A DNA stretch of 5,856 nt, taken from Betaproteobacteria bacterium UBA6904 (lineage in GTDB: Bacteria > Pseudomonadota > Gammaproteobacteria > Burkholderiales > SG8-39). The DNA lies in NCBI GenBank assembly GCA_002451175.1, contig DKBI01000008.1, positions 4,033 through 9,888 on the forward strand, read 5' to 3'. Of the stretch, positions 1 through 5,635 are shown piece after piece. The position numbers and the translations under genes are program-made. Below the pieces are notes generated by a model. It was not told the origin of the DNA. It saw only the letters and a list, made by a program, of their open reading frames with translations, and made no database searches. Positions within the stretch are counted from its first letter, which is position 1, and every line of letters begins with the position of its first letter.

Positions 1-1
1 G

Positions 2-382
2 CTGCGCGCCGACATCGATTACGGGTTCGGCGAAGCGAAGACGACCTACGGCGTGATCGGCATCAAGGTTTGGGTTTACAAGGGCGAAGTGATGCCCAAG
101 GGCGAGGCCGCCGCGGCACTGGCGGGCGGGCTTGCCGCCCCGATGCCGGCGCCGGAGGCCCCGAGCGAACCCCGCAAGCCGAAGAAGCCCGCGCCGAAGG
201 CCGGTGCGAGGCGCTCTGCCCCCAAGGAGAAGACCGAGGGTGACAAGCGGCCTGCAGCCGTCCGAGCCAAGAAGCCGGAGGGCGAGAAACCGAAGACGGC
301 CGTCAAGCGGACGCGGAAGGTGGTCAAGGATGGGGAACCGGCCGGCGCCCCGGCGGCCGACGCGGCGGAGACCAAGGAGTAA
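2..382 (+). CDS. rpsC: 30S ribosomal protein S3, 3' part (C-terminal KH-distal domain plus long basic tail)
   Basis: S3 sits on the 30S head at the mRNA entry channel and contributes to mRNA unwinding. The window opens inside the gene; reading from base 2 gives 126 residues before TAA. Residues 1-29 of the fragment ([17 protein letters not shown], then [12 protein letters not shown]) match the conserved end of the S3 C-terminal domain. After KGE there is a tail of about 97 residues made almost only of Ala, Pro, Lys, Arg, Glu and Gly, ending in ETKE. In E. coli only about 27 residues follow the same point, so the whole protein is estimated at about 300 residues against 233. Extended S3 tails are known in betaproteobacteria, but this one looks long. 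The tail is probably disordered, with a basic middle and a more acidic end. The gene ends 3 nt before rplP, whose ribosome binding site lies inside the last S3 codons. The true start is outside the window. Confidence 0.97.
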   Translation: MRADIDYGFGEAKTTYGVIGIKVWVYKGEVMPKGEAAAALAGGLAAPMPAPEAPSEPRKPKKPAPKAGARRSAPKEKTEGDKRPAAVRAKKPEGEKPKTAVKRTRKVVKDGEPAGAPAADAAETKE

Positions 383-385
383 GGC

Positions 386-799
386 ATGCTGCAACCGGCA
401 CGTACGAAATACCGCAAGCAACAGAAAGGCCGCAACACCGGCGTCGCAACGCGCGGCAGCCGTGTGTCGTTCGGCGAGTTCGGCCTGAAGGCCATCGGTC
501 GTGGGCGACTGACTGCGCGTCAGATCGAAGCGGCGCGTCGCGCGCTGTCCCGTCACATCAAGCGCGGCGGACGGATCTGGATTCGGGTGTTCCCCGACAA
601 GCCGGTGTCGCACAAGCCGGCCGAGGTGCGCATGGGTAACGGCAAGGGGAATCCGGAGTATTTCGTCACTGAGATCCAGCCGGGAAAGGTCATCTACGAG
701 ATGGACGGCGTGAGCGAGGCGCTTGCGCGCGAGGCGTTTGCGCTGGCGGCTGCCAAGCTGCCGATCAAGACCATTGTTGTGCACCGCACCCTGGGCTAG
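386..799 (+). CDS. rplP: 50S ribosomal protein L16
   Basis: L16 is a late-assembling large-subunit protein near the peptidyl transferase centre and the A- and P-site tRNA elbows. The 137-residue product (E. coli 136) starts [16 protein letters not shown] and carries the family blocks [20 protein letters not shown] (residues 33-52), [10 protein letters not shown] (64-73) and [12 protein letters not shown] (81-92). Arg82 aligns with E. coli Arg81, the residue hydroxylated by RoxA (YcfD) in that species; whether this organism modifies it cannot be told here. ATG at 386 is preceded by AAGGAG at 374-379, 6 nt upstream and inside the end of rpsC, so translation is probably coupled to S3. It ends in TAG, 3 nt before rpmC. 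Confidence 0.99.
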   Translation: MLQPARTKYRKQQKGRNTGVATRGSRVSFGEFGLKAIGRGRLTARQIEAARRALSRHIKRGGRIWIRVFPDKPVSHKPAEVRMGNGKGNPEYFVTEIQPGKVIYEMDGVSEALAREAFALAAAKLPIKTIVVHRTLG

Positions 800-802
800 A
801 CG

Positions 803-994
803 ATGAAACCGAGCGAACTTCGTAGCAAGAGCCGCGACGAATTGACCAAGGAGCTCGAGTCCCTCCTGAAGGCCCAGTTCGGGCTGCGCATGCAGCTTGC
901 GACCCAGCAATTGTCCAACACCAGCCAGAAGCGGAAGGTGCGGCGGGACATCGCCCGCATCCGTACCGTGCTTCGGGAGAAAGCGGAACAATGA
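803..994 (+). CDS. rpmC: 50S ribosomal protein L29
   Basis: L29 is a small two-helix protein next to the polypeptide tunnel exit, close to L23 and the docking site for trigger factor, SRP and SecYEG. The 63-residue product (E. coli 63) begins [18 protein letters not shown] and continues with [18 protein letters not shown] (residues 25-42) and [16 protein letters not shown] (45-60). These middle blocks are typical of betaproteobacterial L29 and support the lineage call. No clear Shine-Dalgarno sequence precedes ATG 803, and rplP stops only 3 nt upstream, so initiation probably depends on ribosomes finishing L16. The last codon and stop overlap the rpsQ start as ATGA at 991-994. Confidence 0.98.
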   Translation: MKPSELRSKSRDELTKELESLLKAQFGLRMQLATQQLSNTSQKRKVRRDIARIRTVLREKAEQ

Positions 995-1275
995 ATTCGG
1001 AGCAAGTAACGACACCGGCACAGAAGAACCGGCGCGTCCTGGTGGGGCGCGTGGTCAGCGATCGCATGCAGAAGACGGTGACGGTCGTGGTGGAGCGGCG
1101 GGTCCGCGACCGCCTCATGGGCAAGATCCTGACGCGCTCGAAGAAGTACCACGCGCATGTCGCCGAAGGCGCGTATCGCACGGGCGACGTCGTGGAGATT
1201 GCCGAATGCCGGCCGATCTCCAAGACCAAGTCCTGGACGGTGACGCGTCTGGTGGAGAAGTCGAAGGAAATTTAG
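991..1275 (+). CDS. rpsQ: 30S ribosomal protein S17
   Basis: S17 is a primary 16S rRNA-binding OB-fold protein of the 30S body. The 94-residue product (E. coli 84) has the family core [20 protein letters not shown] (residues 16-35), the RSKKYHAH motif (49-56) and the signature [18 protein letters not shown] (65-82). The extra length is a short N-terminal lead ([15 protein letters not shown]) and a few C-terminal residues. ATG 991 overlaps the rpmC stop by 4 nt (ATGA), a standard coupling arrangement, with GGAG at 976-979 lying 11 nt upstream. It is the last gene of the classical S10 operon and is followed by the only sizeable non-coding gap in the window. Confidence 0.98.
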   Translation: MNSEQVTTPAQKNRRVLVGRVVSDRMQKTVTVVVERRVRDRLMGKILTRSKKYHAHVAEGAYRTGDVVEIAECRPISKTKSWTVTRLVEKSKEI

Positions 1276-1283
1276 TCAAGCGC

Positions 1284-1313
1284 TTGCCTGGCGGATGGGC
1301 GCCGGGCTACAAT
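1284..1313 (+). promoter_or_regulatory. Predicted sigma70-type promoter driving rplN and the spc operon
   Basis: In the 121-nt rpsQ-rplN gap a -35-like TTGCCT (1284-1289) is separated by 18 bp from a -10-like TACAAT (1308-1313). Each hexamer differs from the consensus at one or two positions, and the -10 stands out in an otherwise GC-rich stretch. Transcription would begin near 1318-1320, leaving a leader of about 78 nt before rplN. The position matches that of the spc promoter in E. coli, which lies between rpsQ and rplN. The call rests on motif and position only. Confidence 0.72.
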
Positions 1314-1327
1314 AACAAGCTTTCCCG

Positions 1328-1338
1328 CCCCTACGGGG
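1328..1338 (+). other. Short GC-rich hairpin in the predicted rplN leader
   Basis: CCCC (1328-1331) can pair with GGGG (1335-1338) around a TAC loop, about 10 nt after the predicted transcription start. No T-run follows, so it does not look like an intrinsic terminator. It may stabilise the 5' end of the spc transcript or may be chance in GC-rich DNA. The rest of the leader holds only a GCGCAA direct repeat (1354-1359 and 1372-1377) and the rplN ribosome binding site. Confidence 0.3.
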
Positions 1339-1384
1339 TCCAAGACTGCCCGCGCGCAACTGATTCGCGAGGCGCAAGTTGGAT

Positions 1385-1399
1385 GGAGCCGAAACCATG
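1385..1399 (+). promoter_or_regulatory. rplN ribosome binding site that sets the start at 1397
   Basis: GGAG at 1385-1388 lies 8 nt before ATG 1397. An in-frame TTG at 1379 would add six residues (MDGAET), but it would bury this site inside the gene and would precede the conserved L14 start MIQ. The ATG at 1397 is therefore preferred. Confidence 0.9.
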
Positions 1400-1765
1400 A
1401 TTCAGATGCAGTCGATTCTCGATGTTGCCGACAACACCGGCGCGCGCGCCGTCATGTGCATCAAGGTGCTCGGCGGCTCGAAGCGCCGCTACGCCTCGAT
1501 CGGCGACGTCATCAAAGTCAGCGTCAAGGAGGCCGCGCCCCGCGGGCGGGTGAAGAAGGGCGAGGTCTACGACGCGGTCGTCGTGCGCACCGCCAAGGGC
1601 GTGCGGCGCGGTGACGGGTCGCTGATCAAGTTCGACTCGAATGCCGTGGTGCTGCTCACGAGCAAGCTGGAGCCGATCGGCACCCGGATTTTCGGACCCG
1701 TGACGCGGGAACTGCGGACCGAGCGGTTCATGAAGATCGTGTCGCTGGCCCCGGAAGTGATCTGA
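1397..1765 (+). CDS. rplN: 50S ribosomal protein L14
   Basis: L14 is a beta-barrel protein on the intersubunit face of the 50S, where it binds 23S rRNA and touches 16S rRNA in bridges B5 and B8; in the family it is also the docking site of the silencing factor RsfS. The 122-residue product (E. coli 123) begins [17 protein letters not shown] and contains [19 protein letters not shown] (residues 19-37), [13 protein letters not shown] (44-56) and the C-terminal signature [13 protein letters not shown] (95-107), then [12 protein letters not shown]. No part of the family core is missing. It is the first gene of the spc operon, after its own predicted promoter, and is followed 26 nt later by rplX. 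Confidence 0.99.
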   Translation: MIQMQSILDVADNTGARAVMCIKVLGGSKRRYASIGDVIKVSVKEAAPRGRVKKGEVYDAVVVRTAKGVRRGDGSLIKFDSNAVVLLTSKLEPIGTRIFGPVTRELRTERFMKIVSLAPEVI

Positions 1766-1791
1766 CGGATCGGTTGAAAGGAAGACGAGGC

Positions 1792-2109
1792 ATGCAACGC
1801 ATCCGCAAGGGAGACGAGGTCGTCGTGATCGCCGGCCGCGACAAGGGCAAGCGCGGCACCGTGCTGCGCCGCGCCGGCGTCGACCATGTCGTGGTCGAGG
1901 GCGTCAACCGCGTCAAGAAGCATCAGCGGCCGAACCCGATGAAAAACGTCACGGGCGGCATTGTCGAACTGAACGCACCGATACACGTCTCCAATATCGC
2001 GCTGTTCAACCCGGCGACGCAGAAGGCCGACCGCATCGGGTTCAAGGAGTTGGAGGGCGGCCGCAAGGTACGCGTATTCAGATCGAACGGCGAACAGGTG
2101 GATCGGTAA
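1792..2109 (+). CDS. rplX: 50S ribosomal protein L24
   Basis: L24 binds the 5' region of 23S rRNA as one of the initiators of 50S assembly and in the mature subunit lies near the tunnel exit. The 105-residue product (E. coli 104) opens [20 protein letters not shown], a KOW motif over residues 3-30, and goes on with [13 protein letters not shown] (37-49) and the family-typical [16 protein letters not shown] (59-74). ATG 1792 is preceded by AAGGA at 1778-1782, 9 nt upstream. An in-frame TTG at 1774 would add MKGRRG but would lie upstream of that site and outside family alignment. rplE follows after 9 nt. Confidence 0.98.
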   Translation: MQRIRKGDEVVVIAGRDKGKRGTVLRRAGVDHVVVEGVNRVKKHQRPNPMKNVTGGIVELNAPIHVSNIALFNPATQKADRIGFKELEGGRKVRVFRSNGEQVDR

Positions 2110-2121
2110 GGACGGGCCATG
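2108..2121 (+). promoter_or_regulatory. rplE ribosome binding site supporting the extended L5 start
   Basis: AAGGA at 2108-2112, overlapping the rplX stop, sits 6 nt before ATG 2119. It supports initiation at 2119 rather than near the conserved L5 core (from about 2251), where no in-frame ATG and no placed Shine-Dalgarno sequence is seen. Confidence 0.85.
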
Positions 2122-2787
2122 GCGAAGGAAACAGGCACACCGAAGGAAGTGCAGAAGAAGGGCGGTTCCGGATCGGGCGGCTCGAAGAAGCCTGGGTCGG
2201 GCGAGTCCCCCAAGGCAGCGGCTGCCCTGGCCGAGGCGGCGGCGCCCCCGGCCCGGCTGCGTGACGTCTACCGCGAGCGCGTGGTCCCCGAGCTCATGCA
2301 GAAGTTCGGCTACCACAGCGTGATGCAGGTGCCGCGCATCCAGAAGATCACGCTGAACATGGGCGTGGGGGAATCGGTCAACGACAAGAAGATCCTCGAC
2401 AATGCGGTGGGCGACCTGACGCGCATCGCGGGCCAGAAGCCCGTGACGACGCGCGCGCGGAAGTCCATCGCCAACTTCAAGGTTCGTGCCGGCTTTCCCG
2501 TCGGCTGCATGGTCACGCTGCGGGGTGCGCGGATGTACGAATTTCTCGACCGGCTGGTGAATATTGCCATCCCGCGCATCCGCGACTTCCGCGGGGTGTC
2601 GAGCCGCGCCTTCGACGGTCGGGGCAATTACAGCCTGGGCATCAAGGAACAGATCATCTTCCCGGAGATCGAGTACGACAAGATCGACGCGCTCCGGGGG
2701 CTCAACGTTGCGATCAGTACCACCGCAAGGACGGACGAGGAGGCGCGTGCCCTGCTGGCCGCGTTCCGTTTTCCGTTCAAGCACTGA
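2119..2787 (+). CDS. rplE: 50S ribosomal protein L5 with a 43-residue N-terminal extension
   Basis: L5 binds 5S rRNA with L18, sits at the central protuberance and contacts S13 (bridge B1b) and P-site tRNA. The product is 222 residues against 179 in E. coli. Residues 45-222 are ordinary L5: [19 protein letters not shown] (45-63), [19 protein letters not shown] (67-85), [12 protein letters not shown] (105-116), [20 protein letters not shown] (151-170), [14 protein letters not shown] (177-190) and the end AAFRFPFKH. Residues 1-44 are a Lys/Gly/Ser-rich stretch ([16 protein letters not shown], 15-30) followed by an Ala-rich run. E. coli L5 starts directly at the equivalent of residue 45. The extension is not an obvious start-site error: AAGGA lies 6 nt before ATG 2119, the gene begins 9 nt after rplX, and no ATG occurs between 2119 and the conserved core. 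rpsN follows after 10 nt. Confidence 0.97.
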   Translation: MAKETGTPKEVQKKGGSGSGGSKKPGSGESPKAAAALAEAAAPPARLRDVYRERVVPELMQKFGYHSVMQVPRIQKITLNMGVGESVNDKKILDNAVGDLTRIAGQKPVTTRARKSIANFKVRAGFPVGCMVTLRGARMYEFLDRLVNIAIPRIRDFRGVSSRAFDGRGNYSLGIKEQIIFPEIEYDKIDALRGLNVAISTTARTDEEARALLAAFRFPFKH

Positions 2788-2797
2788 GGAGACGGAT

Positions 2798-3103
2798 ATG
2801 GCCAAACTCGCTGTCAAGCTCCGCGAGCAGAAGCGCCGCAAGTTGGTGGACAAGTACAAGGCGAAGCGCGCCGCGCTGCTCGAGACGCTGCGCGACCCGC
2901 GCGCGACCGACGAGGCGCGGGATGAAGCGCGCCTCCGGCTGCAAAAGCTTCCGCGCGATGCGTCTCCCGTGCGCACGCGCAACCGTTGCGCGCTGACAGG
3001 TCGCCCGCGGGGCGTGTTCCGGAAATTCGGCGTCGCGCGCAGCAAACTGCGCGACCTTGCGCTCCGGGGCGAAGTGCCGGGCGTCATCAAGGCCAGCTGG
3101 TAA
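2798..3103 (+). CDS. rpsN: 30S ribosomal protein S14 (zinc-independent form)
   Basis: S14 is a late-binding protein of the 30S head near S3, S10 and S19. The 101-residue product equals the E. coli length. It begins [20 protein letters not shown] and carries [20 protein letters not shown] (residues 59-78) and the end [11 protein letters not shown]. The single Cys in [10 protein letters not shown] and the absence of paired CxxC motifs mark the long C-minus type, which needs no zinc. ATG 2798 has AGGAG at 2787-2791, 6 nt upstream and overlapping the rplE stop. rpsH follows after 12 nt. Confidence 0.98.
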   Translation: MAKLAVKLREQKRRKLVDKYKAKRAALLETLRDPRATDEARDEARLRLQKLPRDASPVRTRNRCALTGRPRGVFRKFGVARSKLRDLALRGEVPGVIKASW

Positions 3104-3115
3104 GGAGAGAACCGC

Positions 3116-3511
3116 ATGAGCATGAGCGATCCGATCGCGGACATGCTGACCCGCATTCGCAATGCGCAGGTCACTGGACAGGTCGATGTGCAAATGCCGG
3201 CCTCGAGCATCAAGGCCGCCATAGCCCAGGTACTCAAGGACGAGGGATACATCGAGGATTTCGCCGTTCGCGAAGGCGACGTGCATCGCGAGCTGCGCAT
3301 CGGCCTCAAGTATTACGCCGGCCGGCCGGTGATCGAGCGCCTCGAGCGGATTTCCAAGCCGGGGCTGCGCGTCTATCGCGGTCGCGACGAACTGCCGCGC
3401 GTGATGAACGGTCTGGGCGTGGCGATCGTATCCACGTCGCGCGGCGTCATGACCGATCGCAAGGCACGCGCCACCGGGCTCGGTGGCGAAGTGCTGTGCA
3501 TCGTGGCCTGA
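3116..3511 (+). CDS. rpsH: 30S ribosomal protein S8
   Basis: S8 is a primary 16S rRNA-binding protein of the platform and body (helix 21). In E. coli it is also the translational repressor of the spc operon. The 131-residue product (E. coli 130) begins [18 protein letters not shown] and has KDEGYIEDF (41-49), [20 protein letters not shown] (81-100) and the rRNA-binding signature STSRGVMTD (106-114), ending [14 protein letters not shown] 3116 is preferred to ATG 3122 because AAGGAG (3102-3107) lies 8 nt before it and the family normally starts MSM. rplF follows after 13 nt. Confidence 0.99.
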   Translation: MSMSDPIADMLTRIRNAQVTGQVDVQMPASSIKAAIAQVLKDEGYIEDFAVREGDVHRELRIGLKYYAGRPVIERLERISKPGLRVYRGRDELPRVMNGLGVAIVSTSRGVMTDRKARATGLGGEVLCIVA

Positions 3512-3524
3512 CGGAGAAACGCAG

Positions 3525-4058
3525 ATGTCTAGGATCGCGAAGAATCCCATTCCGGTTCCCAAGGGCGTCGAGGTGAAGCTTGCCGACGGGCAGATATCGG
3601 TGAAGGGGCCGCTCGGGACCCTGGCGCGCGCCGCGGACGTCAACGTCGAGATTCGCCGCGAGGGCGAGACGCTGACCTGCCACGCGCTCGGCAACTCGCG
3701 CCAGGCCGGCGCCATGTCGGGAACGATGCGTGCGCTCGTCGCCAACATGGTGACGGGCGTGACCAAGGGGTTCGAGAAGAAACTGTCGCTCGTCGGCGTC
3801 GGCTACCGGGCGCAGGCGCAAGGTGACAAGCTGAACCTGTCGCTCGGTTTTTCGCACCCGATGGTTCTGGAGATGCCGAAGGGCATCAAGGTGGCGACGC
3901 CCACGCAGACCGAGGTTCTCGTCAGCGGCGTCGACAAGCAACTCGTTGGCCAGGTCGCGGCGAAGATTCGCGACGCGCGTCCGCCCGAGCCCTACAAGGG
4001 CAAAGGCGTCCGCTACGCCGACGAGACGATCGTGCTGAAAGAGACGAAGAAGAAGTAG
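3525..4058 (+). CDS. rplF: 50S ribosomal protein L6
   Basis: L6 is a two-domain protein at the base of the L7/L12 stalk near the sarcin-ricin loop, needed for proper 50S maturation and factor binding. The 177-residue product has the E. coli length. It begins [19 protein letters not shown], has SVKGPLGTL (25-33), [20 protein letters not shown] (75-94) at the domain junction, and the family signature [16 protein letters not shown] (152-167), ending in KETKKK. ATG 3525 has GGAG at 3513-3516, 8 nt upstream. A longer reading from 3483 would overlap rpsH and add 14 residues foreign to L6, so it is rejected. rplR follows after 10 nt. Confidence 0.99.
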   Translation: MSRIAKNPIPVPKGVEVKLADGQISVKGPLGTLARAADVNVEIRREGETLTCHALGNSRQAGAMSGTMRALVANMVTGVTKGFEKKLSLVGVGYRAQAQGDKLNLSLGFSHPMVLEMPKGIKVATPTQTEVLVSGVDKQLVGQVAAKIRDARPPEPYKGKGVRYADETIVLKETKKK

Positions 4059-4068
4059 AGGAGCGGAT

Positions 4069-4425
4069 ATGTCTGACAAGAACCTAGCGCGCGCGCGGCG
4101 TGCGCGCCAGACCCGCCTGAAAATTCGGGAGTTGGGCCATGTGCGGCTGACCGTGCATCGGAGCAACAGTCATATTTACGCGCAGATCACGACGGCGGCC
4201 GGCGATCGGATTCTGGCCAGCGCATCGACCCTGGACAAGGAGCTGCGCGGGACGCTGAAGAACGGTGGCAACCGGAGTGCGGCAGAGGCCGTGGGCCGGC
4301 GCATTGCGGAGAAGGCGGTCGCGGCCGGGATCGACAAGGTGGCCTTTGACCGTGCGGGTTACCGCTATCACGGCCGCATCAAGGCGCTGGCCGACGCCGC
4401 CCGCAGCAACGGTCTCAAGTTCTAA
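4069..4425 (+). CDS. rplR: 50S ribosomal protein L18
   Basis: L18 binds 5S rRNA and, with L5 from three genes upstream of rplF in this cluster, anchors it in the central protuberance. The 118-residue product (E. coli 117) has a basic start, [20 protein letters not shown], then [15 protein letters not shown] (26-40), [18 protein letters not shown] (66-83) and the signature [19 protein letters not shown] (91-109), ending in GLKF. ATG 4069 has GAGGAG (4058-4063) 5 nt upstream, overlapping the rplF stop. rpsE follows after 12 nt. Confidence 0.99.
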   Translation: MSDKNLARARRARQTRLKIRELGHVRLTVHRSNSHIYAQITTAAGDRILASASTLDKELRGTLKNGGNRSAAEAVGRRIAEKAVAAGIDKVAFDRAGYRYHGRIKALADAARSNGLKF

Positions 4426-4437
4426 GGATCACGAACC

Positions 4438-4962
4438 ATGGCGAAAATGCAGGCGCGTGTACGGCAGACTGAAGAGCGCGGCGACGGCCTTCGGGAGAAG
4501 ATGGTCGCAGTCAACCGCGTGACGAAAGTCGTCAAGGGCGGCCGGGTGCTCGGATTTGCCGCGCTGACCGTTGTCGGTGACGGCGACGGGGGCATCGGCA
4601 TGGGCAAGGGCAAGGCGCGCGAAGTGCCGGTCGCCGTTCAGAAGGCGATGGACGAGGCGCGCCGCAAGATGGTGAAGATCAGCCTCAAGAACGGCACGCT
4701 GCACCACACGGTCCGCGGGCGCCACGGCGCCGCGAAGGTCCTGATGCAACCGGCATCCGAGGGGACGGGGATCATCGCCGGCGGACCGATGCGGGCGGTG
4801 TTCGAGGTGATGGGGGTGACGAACATCCTCGCCAAGTGCTTCGGATCGACGAATCCGTACAACGTCGTGCGGGCCACGCTGAACGGCTTGCAGGCGATGA
4901 ACACGCCCGCGCAGATCGCGGCCAAGCGCGGGAAGACGGTAGACGACGTCGTCTCGGGCTGA
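4438..4962 (+). CDS. rpsE: 30S ribosomal protein S5
   Basis: S5 lies at the back of the 30S near the mRNA entry channel and takes part in decoding accuracy. The 174-residue product (E. coli 167) has the N-terminal dsRBD-like S5 domain at about residues 19-82, with [16 protein letters not shown] (25-40), [19 protein letters not shown] (42-60) and [18 protein letters not shown] (61-78). The C-terminal domain has [19 protein letters not shown] (109-127) and [16 protein letters not shown] (136-151). The loop [12 protein letters not shown] is where spectinomycin-resistance changes arise in the family; here it looks wild type. ATG 4438 has AAGGA (4424-4428) 9 nt upstream. rpmD follows after 8 nt. 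Confidence 0.99.
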   Translation: MAKMQARVRQTEERGDGLREKMVAVNRVTKVVKGGRVLGFAALTVVGDGDGGIGMGKGKAREVPVAVQKAMDEARRKMVKISLKNGTLHHTVRGRHGAAKVLMQPASEGTGIIAGGPMRAVFEVMGVTNILAKCFGSTNPYNVVRATLNGLQAMNTPAQIAAKRGKTVDDVVSG

Positions 4963-4970
4963 GGGACACC

Positions 4971-5168
4971 ATGGCGAACGCGAAAATCAAGATCACGCTG
5001 GTCAAGGGACTCGCCGGGACCAAGCGCAGCCACCGGGATACGATTCGCGGTCTGGGCCTGCGCCGGCTCCACCACTCGGTCGAGCTGGAGGACACCGCCG
5101 CTGTGCGGGGCATGATCAACAAGGTCTATTACCTCGTTCGTGTCGAAGGGGCTTCGTCATGCGCTTGA
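4971..5168 (+). CDS. rpmD: 50S ribosomal protein L30
   Basis: L30 is a small 23S rRNA-binding protein of the large subunit, absent from some bacterial groups but normal here between S5 and L15. The 65-residue product (E. coli 59) has [18 protein letters not shown] (5-22), the signature [18 protein letters not shown] (25-42) and [17 protein letters not shown] (44-60). The last residues, ASSCA, lie beyond the usual end and are encoded partly in sequence shared with rplO. ATG 4971 has GAGGG at 4961-4965, 5 nt upstream. The 3' end overlaps rplO by 10 nt in a different frame, so L30 and L15 translation is probably coupled. Confidence 0.98.
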   Translation: MANAKIKITLVKGLAGTKRSHRDTIRGLGLRRLHHSVELEDTAAVRGMINKVYYLVRVEGASSCA

Positions 5169-5626
5169 ACTCGATGAAACCGGCGCCAGGCGCCAAGAGT
5201 GCCCGGCATCGGGTCGGTCGGGGCGTCGGTTCGGGGTGGGGCAAGACCGCCGGGTTGGGGCACAAGGGGCAGCGCGCCCGCGCGGGCGGATACCACAAGG
5301 TCGGCTTCGAGGGCGGGCAGATGCCGCTGCATCGGCGCCTGCCAAAGCGCGGGTTTACGTCGCTCGACCGGGATTTCTACGCGGAAGTGCGGCTTTCGGA
5401 CCTTCAGCGCATGAAGGCGAGCGAGATCGACCTTGCCACGCTCAAGGCGGAGGGCGTCGTGTCGCGCCTCGCGCTGGTCGCCAAGGTGATTCTGTCGGGC
5501 AAGCTGGCGCGTGCCATCACGCTGAAGGGTGTCGCGGCGAGCAAGGGCGCGCGTGCGGCGATCGAATCCGCCGGTGGACGGGTCGAAGCGCCCGCAAAGC
5601 CTGCAAGCACCGGCGCCAAGGAGTAG
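5159..5626 (+). CDS. rplO: 50S ribosomal protein L15
   Basis: L15 is a late-assembly 23S rRNA-binding protein with a long unstructured N-terminal arm reaching into the 50S core. The 155-residue product (E. coli 144) begins [20 protein letters not shown] and has the Gly-rich arm [19 protein letters not shown] (20-38) and the block [18 protein letters not shown] (49-66). The globular end has [17 protein letters not shown] (99-115). The last residues, [12 protein letters not shown], extend the family end with a short Ala/Pro/Lys tail. ATG 5159 lies within the end of rpmD, with AAGGGG (5146-5151) 7 nt upstream. AAGGAG at 5618-5623, in its last codons, serves as the secY ribosome binding site. Confidence 0.99.
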   Translation: MRLNSMKPAPGAKSARHRVGRGVGSGWGKTAGLGHKGQRARAGGYHKVGFEGGQMPLHRRLPKRGFTSLDRDFYAEVRLSDLQRMKASEIDLATLKAEGVVSRLALVAKVILSGKLARAITLKGVAASKGARAAIESAGGRVEAPAKPASTGAKE

Positions 5627-5635
5627 GTCCGCTTG
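5618..5635 (+). promoter_or_regulatory. Ribosome binding site and TTG start of secY
   Basis: AAGGAG at 5618-5623 lies 9 nt before TTG 5633-5635. Reading upstream from TTG in the same frame gives CGC, GTC and then the rplO stop TAG (5624-5626), so no longer start exists. Downstream, the first in-frame ATG falls at residue 61, beyond the first membrane segment. Confidence 0.85.

Noticed and set aside
1281..1306. Possible intrinsic terminator for the S10 operon after rpsQ.
   Set aside because: GC-rich bases can pair weakly, but no T-run follows and the stretch coincides with the promoter elements.
897..1400. A plus-strand open frame of 167 codons running through rpmC, rpsQ and the gap.
   Set aside because: It is out of frame with the certain L29 and S17 genes and has no family match; its reach into the gap is chance.
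2160..2215. Gly/Ser-rich start of L5 as an engineered linker or tag.
   Set aside because: It is irregular, has codon use like its neighbours and sits in an intact native operon; a natural low-complexity extension is the simpler reading.
1567..3309. A 580-codon open frame on the minus strand across rplN, rplX, rplE, rpsN and part of rpsH.
   Set aside because: It lies antisense to five certain genes, has a low-complexity Arg/Ser/Ala/Leu-rich translation with no recognisable family, and is the open-frame shadow expected in high-GC coding DNA.
2777..4166. Overlapping minus-strand open frames (2777-3766 and 3447-4166).
   Set aside because: They are antisense to rpsN, rpsH and rplF, with compositions mirroring the sense codons and no start signals or domains that I can see.
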